Assembly: GCA_905478675.1 (NCBI GenBank)
Contig: CAJQJI010000109.1
Span: 1-11,079, forward strand
Direction of reading: 5' to 3'
Source: Candidatus Altimarinota bacterium
GTDB taxonomy: Bacteria > Patescibacteriota > Gracilibacteria > UBA4473
Length of the DNA: 11,079 nt
The notes beneath the pieces were generated by a model. The model was not told the DNA's origin and searched no databases. It saw only the letters and a program-made list of their open reading frames with translations. This document shows, one piece after another, positions 6,270 through 11,079 of this stretch. The position numbers and the translations under genes are program-made. Position 1 is the first letter of the stretch. Each line of letters starts with the position of its first letter.

Positions 6270-8879
6270 ATGACCGAAGAAAATACCAACGAAGAACCCT
6301 TAGAAGCCGGTGAATCGAATGAAGAACCAGAGGCGCAACCATCCCTAGAAATTGAGGTCGAATCGGATAATTCAGCGGCCATGGTGTTCAGTGAAAATGA
6401 TGGGCATATTTTTAGCCGCGGTTTAGTGAGTGAGATTGAAGAATCTTACTTGAGTTACGCCATGTCAGTGATTGTCTCTCGGGCTTTGCCAGATGTGCGA
6501 GATGGGTTAAAACCCGTGCACCGACGGATTTTATACGCGATGCATGAAAACGGATTGCGGGCTGGAGCCAAATACCGTAAATCTGCCACGGTAGTCGGGG
6601 CGGTGCTCGGTAAATATCATCCACATGGAGATACAGCCGTGTATGACTCGATGGTGCGAATGGCCCAAGACTTCTCTTTGCGTTACCCACTGGTAAACGG
6701 ACAAGGAAATTTTGGTTCAATCGATGGCGATAATGCAGCGGCCATGCGTTATACCGAGGCTAAAATGACAAAAGTAGCCGAGCTCATGCTAGGCGATATT
6801 GAAAAAGATACGGTTGATTTTCGACCGAATTACGATGCGTCAGCTCAAGAGCCTTCAGTGCTGCCAACCTGTGTCCCACAATTGCTTTTAAATGGAACCA
6901 TGGGGATTGCGGTGGGGATGGCGACTAATATTCCGCCGCATAACTTAGAAGAAGTGATTAGAGCCACAACCAAACTGTTACGAAACCCAGACAGTACCAT
7001 TGATGAGTTATTAGAAGATATCAAAGGACCGGATTTTCCAACAGGGGCTGAAATTTATGATGGTGGCGCGGTAAAAGAAATGTACCACACTGGGCGAGGC
7101 GGTATCATTATGCGAGCCAAATCAGAACTAGAAGAAATGAAAAATGGTCGTATGTCGATCATTATCACCGAGATTCCGTACCAAGTGAATAAGTCAGAGC
7201 TCATTATTAAAATTGCGGACTTAGTTCGAGATAAAAAAATAGTGGGTATTTCAGACCTGAGAGATGAATCAAATCGAGAAGGGATGCGGATCGTGATTGA
7301 ATTGAAAAAAGACGCTTTCCCAAAGAAAATTTTGAATCAGCTTTATAAAGACACGGTTCTACAAAAAAGTTTTAACTTAAACATGATTGCGTTGGTCGAT
7401 GGAATTCACCCGCGACTATTGAATCTAAAAGAAGTGCTAGAGTATTTCTTGTCTCATCGATTTGAAGTCATCGTGCGTCGTACGATGTTCGACTTAAAAG
7501 TGGCTCAAGCTCGAGCGCATATTCTAGAGGGTTTAAAAATTGCTTTAGATCATATTGATGAAGTGATTGCGATTATTCGCGCGGCGGCCACGAAAGAAAT
7601 TGCAGGAGAAGAACTGATTAAAAAATTTGGTTTAAGCGATCTGCAGGCTAAAGCGATTCTAGAAATGCGATTGCAAACACTGGCCGGCTTAGAACGTCAA
7701 AAAATTGAAGACGAATTAGCCGAAAAAATGAAATTGATCGCTGAATTACAATCAATTTTAGATAGCCGAGATAAACAAGCCGACATTATTGAAGAAGAAC
7801 TACAAGAGGTGTCTACCAAATTTGGTGATGGACGAAAAACTAAAGTACATCCATACGCGCTGGGTAAATTCTCGGCGAAAGATACGATTCCGGATGAAGA
7901 AATGTTGGTCGTTCTAACCGAACAAAACTACATTAAACGAATGAGTCCGAGTGTTTTTCGTGCGCAACGTCGAGGAGGCGTTGGAGTGGTTGGCGCTAAA
8001 ACTAAAGATGAAGATATTATTGCGAAGTCTGTCTATGGAACCAACCATAATGATTTACTTTTCTTCACGAATTTAGGACGCGTTTTCAATCTACCAATGT
8101 ACGAAATTCCAGAGGCCGGCCGAACGGCTAAAGGCACACCGGTAGTGAACTTATTACAACTACAGCCAGAAGAAAAAGTAACTGAAATTCTAAATCTAAG
8201 TCGTTCTGAAGGAAAATACATTGTGATGTGTACAACGGGCGGCACGATTAAAAAATCTGATTTAGAACTCTTTAAAAATATCCGTCGATCCGGCTTGATT
8301 GCTTGTGGAGTGAAAGACGGAGAAACGCTGCAATGGGCTCGAATGTCGACGGGCGCGGATCATATTTTTATTGTGACGCACGAAGGCAAATCAATTCGAT
8401 TCCCTGAAGATGGCGTGCGTCCGATGGGGCGAGCGGCTGCCGGCGTGAGAGGGATTCGTTTGAAAGATAAAGATGAAGTGATTCAAATGGATATTTTATT
8501 ACCAGAATCACCGGCTAAATTACTCACCGTTATGGAAAACGGGCTTGGAAAAATGTCTAAAGTATCTGAATACCGAGAACAATCTCGTGGTGGAACGGGC
8601 GTAAAAGTCGCTAATATTACTGCCAAAACTGGAAAAGTAGCTGGGGCACGCGTGATTGGCGAAGGCATGAAAGGAGACTTACTTATCGTCACCAAAAACG
8701 GACAAACGCTACGAACGCCACTTGAAGGGATTAAAACGGCCGGAAGAGCGACTCAAGGAGTAATTTTGATGAAAAACAAAAAAGACCAAGTGTCTTCTAT
8801 TTCTATTATTCATGATGAAGAAATTGAGGTGGATCCAATGGCCGATGCAGCGGAGTTGCTGCCAATTGAGCCTAAATAA
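6270..8879 (+). CDS. gyrA: DNA gyrase subunit A
   Basis: GyrA is the DNA-cleaving subunit of the A2B2 type IIA topoisomerase that introduces negative supercoils. The 869-residue product has the winged-helix/tower cleavage domain from about residue 50 ('SYAMSVIVSRALPDVRDGLKPVHRR'). The active-site Tyr161 lies in 'AAMRYTE', and the intercalating-Ile region is 'GIAVGMATNIPPHN'. The quinolone-resistance region is 'HPHGDTAVYD', with Thr122 and Asp126 at the E. coli Ser83 and Asp87 positions. A coiled-coil segment lies near 465-515. The C-terminal DNA-wrapping propeller (~540-850) shows recurrent 'GRTAKGTPVVNL', 'GRAAAGVRGIRL', 'SRGGTGVKV' and 'GRATQGV' blades. The GyrA-box reads QRRGGVG (566-572), with Val where Lys/Arg is usual. 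Residues 1-45 are an acidic extension, and the C-terminal tail is also acidic. An alternative start at Met38 (6381) exists. The box and six-blade pattern favour GyrA over ParC. Confidence 0.96.
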   Translation: MTEENTNEEPLEAGESNEEPEAQPSLEIEVESDNSAAMVFSENDGHIFSRGLVSEIEESYLSYAMSVIVSRALPDVRDGLKPVHRRILYAMHENGLRAGAKYRKSATVVGAVLGKYHPHGDTAVYDSMVRMAQDFSLRYPLVNGQGNFGSIDGDNAAAMRYTEAKMTKVAELMLGDIEKDTVDFRPNYDASAQEPSVLPTCVPQLLLNGTMGIAVGMATNIPPHNLEEVIRATTKLLRNPDSTIDELLEDIKGPDFPTGAEIYDGGAVKEMYHTGRGGIIMRAKSELEEMKNGRMSIIITEIPYQVNKSELIIKIADLVRDKKIVGISDLRDESNREGMRIVIELKKDAFPKKILNQLYKDTVLQKSFNLNMIALVDGIHPRLLNLKEVLEYFLSHRFEVIVRRTMFDLKVAQARAHILEGLKIALDHIDEVIAIIRAAATKEIAGEELIKKFGLSDLQAKAILEMRLQTLAGLERQKIEDELAEKMKLIAELQSILDSRDKQADIIEEELQEVSTKFGDGRKTKVHPYALGKFSAKDTIPDEEMLVVLTEQNYIKRMSPSVFRAQRRGGVGVVGAKTKDEDIIAKSVYGTNHNDLLFFTNLGRVFNLPMYEIPEAGRTAKGTPVVNLLQLQPEEKVTEILNLSRSEGKYIVMCTTGGTIKKSDLELFKNIRRSGLIACGVKDGETLQWARMSTGADHIFIVTHEGKSIRFPEDGVRPMGRAAAGVRGIRLKDKDEVIQMDILLPESPAKLLTVMENGLGKMSKVSEYREQSRGGTGVKVANITAKTGKVAGARVIGEGMKGDLLIVTKNGQTLRTPLEGIKTAGRATQGVILMKNKKDQVSSISIIHDEEIEVDPMADAAELLPIEPK

Positions 8880-8894
8880 TATTTACGCAACATT

Positions 8895-8922
8895 AAGCCT
8901 CGCACTTGCGAGGCTTTTTTTT
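8895..8922 (+). terminator. Strong intrinsic terminator after gyrA
   Basis: A perfect 9-bp GC-rich stem (aagcctcgc at 8895-8903 with gcgaggctt at 8908-8916) encloses the loop 'actt'. It runs directly into eight consecutive Ts (8915-8922). It begins 16 bp after the gyrA stop. There is no T-run on the opposite strand, so it acts in the gyrA direction only. Confidence 0.95.
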
Positions 8923-8927
8923 ATACT
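8922..8927 (+). promoter_or_regulatory. Possible -10 box for a leaderless aroB transcript
   Basis: TATACT begins at the last T of the gyrA terminator and ends 8 bases before the aroB ATG, so initiation would fall at or within two bases of the start codon. No good -35 hexamer is seen at 16-18 bp spacing, and there is no Shine-Dalgarno site in the 13 bases between the terminator and the ATG. The assignment rests on the -10 match and the geometry only. Confidence 0.35.
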
Positions 8928-8935
8928 AGCGCCTG

Positions 8936-9970
8936 ATGAAATCAATTCGCATAACAACACCGGCCAAAAAAGAGACTTATGATATTTCTTTTCATGAAAA
9001 TTTTGAAGCTTTAGCTTCAGCCTTAAAAGCCCAAGTAGGCGATCGAAAATTGGTGTTAGTAACGGATGAAAATGTGCACCGTAAAACTGAATTTTTAAAA
9101 CAATATTTTAAAGATTTAGCGGCCGAGCTTGTAGTTTTGAAGCCCGGAGAAACGGAAAAAAATTGGAGTTCTATTGATACGATTTTAAAAGCCGGATTTG
9201 AAAATGGGTTAGATCGCGGTTCGGTGTTTGTCGCCGTTGGTGGGGGGGTGGTTGGAGATATGACCGGTTTTGCCGCTAGTATTTTTATGCGAGGCGTGCC
9301 TTTCATTCAAGTACCAACAACCTTGCTGGGCATGGTAGACGCGAGTATTGGGGGCAAAACAGGGATTGATTGTGAGTACGGGAAAAATTTGATTGGGGCG
9401 ATTCAACAACCAGAGGCGGTGATGGTTTGCAATGACTTTTTAGAAACCCTGCCAGATTTAGAAATCAAAAACGGGATCGCCGAAATGGTGAAACACGGCG
9501 TGGTTTCTAGTGAAAAACATTTTAAAGATTTAGAAGCTTTAGCGACCAAAGACTGGCCGGTCGTTCGTGAGGAAATTTTGGGGCTGGCACCGGCCAGTAT
9601 GAATATTAAAAAAACAATTGTAGAAGCGGATGAAAAAGAAGCCGGACAACGTAAGTTCTTAAACTTTGGGCATACGTTTGGGCATGCTATTGAGTTGTGT
9701 TCTAATTTTGAAATTCCTCATGGTCGGGCCGTGGCGATTGGCTGTGTTATGGCGGCGAATTATGCGGCCGAACGCGAGCTGTGTGATTGGGATTTAGTGG
9801 ATAGACTGGAAAATATTTTTAACCAGTTTGAAGTCGATTTAACCTGTGATATTGCCGAGGAAGATATTTGGAAAGCCATGGGAACCGATAAGAAGAAATT
9901 TGGTTCAGAGTTGACGTTAATTCTGCCTAAAAAAATTGGGAAGGTGGATTATTTTAACGTGACGCTTTAG
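8936..9970 (+). CDS. aroB: 3-dehydroquinate synthase
   Basis: AroB converts DAHP to 3-dehydroquinate, the second step of the shikimate pathway, in the cytoplasm using NAD+ and a divalent metal. The 344-residue protein is slightly shorter than the usual ~360. The NAD-binding 'AVGGGVVGDMTGFAAS' is present, followed by 'MRGVPFIQVPTTLL' (Arg119), 'VDASIGGKTGID' (Asp135, Lys141) and 'YGKNLIGA' (Lys150, Asn151). 'GIAEMVKHG' supplies metal ligand Glu183 and Lys186; 'GQRKFLNFGHTFGHA' supplies the Arg, Asn, His246 and His250. His262 is the third metal ligand, and 'TDKKKFG' carries the C-terminal Lys. These match the known catalytic set from fungal and E. coli enzymes. One oddity is 'HGRAV' at 262-266, where the family usually has 'HGEAV'. 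No other aro gene is nearby; the gene follows gyrA's terminator and is probably expressed separately. Related sugar-phosphate cyclases are less likely given the full DHQS residue set. Confidence 0.95.
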   Translation: MKSIRITTPAKKETYDISFHENFEALASALKAQVGDRKLVLVTDENVHRKTEFLKQYFKDLAAELVVLKPGETEKNWSSIDTILKAGFENGLDRGSVFVAVGGGVVGDMTGFAASIFMRGVPFIQVPTTLLGMVDASIGGKTGIDCEYGKNLIGAIQQPEAVMVCNDFLETLPDLEIKNGIAEMVKHGVVSSEKHFKDLEALATKDWPVVREEILGLAPASMNIKKTIVEADEKEAGQRKFLNFGHTFGHAIELCSNFEIPHGRAVAIGCVMAANYAAERELCDWDLVDRLENIFNQFEVDLTCDIAEEDIWKAMGTDKKKFGSELTLILPKKIGKVDYFNVTL

Positions 9971-10002
9971 CCGAGTTTATTTTGTTATATTTATCGAATT
10001 TC

Positions 10003-10031
10003 TTGTTTTTTGTTTTTATTGTTTTTATATA
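10003..10031 (+). promoter_or_regulatory. Candidate promoter upstream of the coiled-coil gene
   Basis: TTGTTT (10003-10008) is followed after 17 bp by TATATA (10026-10031) in the AT-rich 80-bp gap after aroB. Initiation near 10038 would leave a leader of only about 13 bases and would exclude most of the Shine-Dalgarno-like AGAGGA. So either the real start lies further upstream or the match is chance in T-rich DNA. Confidence 0.3.
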
Positions 10032-10032
10032 A

Positions 10033-10038
10033 AGAGGA
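10033..10038 (+). promoter_or_regulatory. Shine-Dalgarno-like site for the 10051 start
   Basis: AGAGGA ends 12 bases before the ATG at 10051, slightly further than the usual 5-9. It is the only clear purine-rich ribosome-binding site among the gene starts in this window and supports 10051 as the start of the last gene. Confidence 0.45.
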
Positions 10039-10050
10039 ACAATAATTTAC

Positions 10051-11079
10051 ATGCTTAAATCGACTCCTTTTCAAAAACCATCCGATATAGAAAGAAGCAA
10101 CACCACCCTAAGGGACGCAAAACCATTGCTAAATCAAGACGTTAGTGAAACACAGGAGGCTTTTAGAAGCGCGTTAGCGGAGCGTGAGGCACGGCTACAA
10201 GAGCGATTAGGCCTGGAAAACTTAGACGCGCTTGAGTCTGAACTTCAAGATTTAGTACAGCAGGTAAGTACTTTAGTTTTAACTGCCCTTGAATCGGGGA
10301 AAGGGCGAAAAAATGCATCAGTGGTAGGGGTTTTTAAAGACGCACAGCAAAAAATTAGTGAGTATCACAAATCAACGGCAGAACTTCGTCGGGCCAAAAC
10401 AAGTTTAAGTAAACGAGTAGAGCCGATTGATTTAACCAGCAAGGAAGATTTAGATTTTGAAATCAGTGAAGCGAAGTCTCTTCGTGAAAGTAATCAGCTC
10501 GTGGAAAAATTAGAAAAAACCTTGTTTACACTACAGCAAGAAATTGGAGGCGTGCTTTTGCCGCGTTTAAGTGGTTTGGTGCAAAGTCAGTGGGGCGAGG
10601 CCGACCGTGATTTGCAAATGGCCCATTTGCAATTAAATCAAGCCAAAACACTGGTTGGTAAGCAGGCGTCAAAAGTACCGAGTGTGAATGATTTTAAGAA
10701 GTCAGTTTTATCCGAGGTGCTGCTGGTTTTAAGTGACGATGAGACCTCTTCTCTTAAAGAGCTGCGTTTATATGTTTCGGTTTTAAATGAAATAGAGGGC
10801 GCGCTGAGCGATATTCAAAAAGGAATAAAAAATGTTCCGAATATGGCTAAAACCGCGGAGCGGCAAAATCGGGCAAAAGGGTTTCATGAAAATAGAGATT
10901 CGATTCAGAAACAGTGGCACAAAATGAATAGCGCCCTTTGGAGGCTTGATCGCTGCTTGGGCTGGTTAGAGATGAAGGATGAAAACGCGGGCGGGAAAAA
11001 AAGACAATGGCTGCGAGTATTACAAGGGCAGCTAGAACGTTTAACAGGAATAAAGTTTGCGGATATAGCGAAGCGAGAG
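10051..11079 (+). CDS. Helical coiled-coil-rich protein of unknown function (3' truncated by window edge)
   Basis: From ATG 10051 the frame stays open for 343 codons to the window edge without a stop, so only the N-terminal part is seen. There is no signal peptide or membrane segment (start MLKSTPFQKPSDIERS), so it is probably cytoplasmic. The sequence is rich in Glu, Lys, Gln, Leu and Ser, with few Gly or Pro and long heptad-like stretches, for example residues ~40-90 ('ALAEREARLQERLGLENLD'), ~110-140 and ~145-185 ('LVEKLEKTLFTLQQEIGG'). It is therefore mostly alpha-helical with likely coiled coils. A Trp-containing basic segment follows around 315-335 ('WRLDRCLGWLEM', 'KKRQWLRVLQGQLERL'). 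I do not recognise a family. It is preceded by an AT-rich gap with a possible promoter and a Shine-Dalgarno-like AGAGGA. Structural, cytoskeletal or nucleoid-associated roles would be guesses. Confidence 0.8.
   Translation, partial: MLKSTPFQKPSDIERSNTTLRDAKPLLNQDVSETQEAFRSALAEREARLQERLGLENLDALESELQDLVQQVSTLVLTALESGKGRKNASVVGVFKDAQQKISEYHKSTAELRRAKTSLSKRVEPIDLTSKEDLDFEISEAKSLRESNQLVEKLEKTLFTLQQEIGGVLLPRLSGLVQSQWGEADRDLQMAHLQLNQAKTLVGKQASKVPSVNDFKKSVLSEVLLVLSDDETSSLKELRLYVSVLNEIEGALSDIQKGIKNVPNMAKTAERQNRAKGFHENRDSIQKQWHKMNSALWRLDRCLGWLEMKDENAGGKKRQWLRVLQGQLERLTGIKFADIAKRE

Noticed and set aside
6630..6647. Thr122 in gyrA at the quinolone-resistance position equivalent to E. coli Ser83.
   Set aside because: Thr is a natural residue at this site in many wild-type gyrases and Asp126 is retained, so it is not evidence of resistance.
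9242..9248. G7 tract in aroB as a phase-variation site.
   Set aside because: It encodes the essential NAD-binding GGGVVG motif of a housekeeping enzyme. The run follows from Gly codons and is more useful as a control for the G8 tract in the fibre gene.
108..9970. Alternative genetic code (UGA as glycine).
   Set aside because: The long genes have no in-frame TGA and glycine is encoded by GGN throughout. The absence of TGA among six stops is too small a sample to claim UGA reassignment.

Overview
The window looks like chromosomal DNA from an uncultured bacterium of moderate GC content, most plausibly a Patescibacteria/CPR lineage such as Peregrinibacteria. This is inferred from style: secreted proteins built from 'GxVGIGTxxP' repeats, a secreted beta-rich protein ending in a 'V-x-x-Y ... 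PPPGF' tail, a gyrA with an acidic N-terminal extension, and few recognisable Shine-Dalgarno sites. The long genes contain no in-frame TGA, so the UGA=Gly code of Gracilibacteria/Absconditabacteria is not in use. None of the six visible stop codons is TGA (TAA x4, TAG x2), but that sample is small.

Region 1 (1-6260) is a same-strand run of genes. The tail of an unidentified gene is followed after 9 bp by two paralogous secreted fibre-like proteins (108-1373 and 1382-3940), then by a large secreted protein with Ig/PKD-like domains (3987-6179). A hairpin terminator (6223-6260) closes the run. Both fibre proteins carry a signal peptide, then a shared 'SG-D/E-LIRA-x-DWN' segment, then VGIGT repeats. 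A module of exactly 113 residues occurs once in the first and twice in the second. They differ at the C-terminus: the first ends in a cysteine-rich domain resembling the FGE/C-type-lectin fold, the second in a short four-cysteine tail. I infer an export-dependent surface appendage or adhesin operon.

Region 2 (6180-9970) is housekeeping. gyrA (6270-8879) has a candidate promoter overlapping the preceding terminator and is closed by a very clear intrinsic terminator (8895-8922). aroB (8936-9970), 3-dehydroquinate synthase, starts so close to a possible -10 box that its mRNA may be leaderless. No other shikimate gene is visible.

Region 3 (9971-11079) is an 80-bp AT-rich gap and then an open reading frame of at least 343 codons that runs off the window edge. 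It encodes an alpha-helical, coiled-coil-rich protein of unknown function and is the only gene here with a recognisable Shine-Dalgarno-like site. No RNA genes, CRISPR arrays, insertion sequences or convincing minus-strand genes were found, and no gap between genes exceeds 300 bases.
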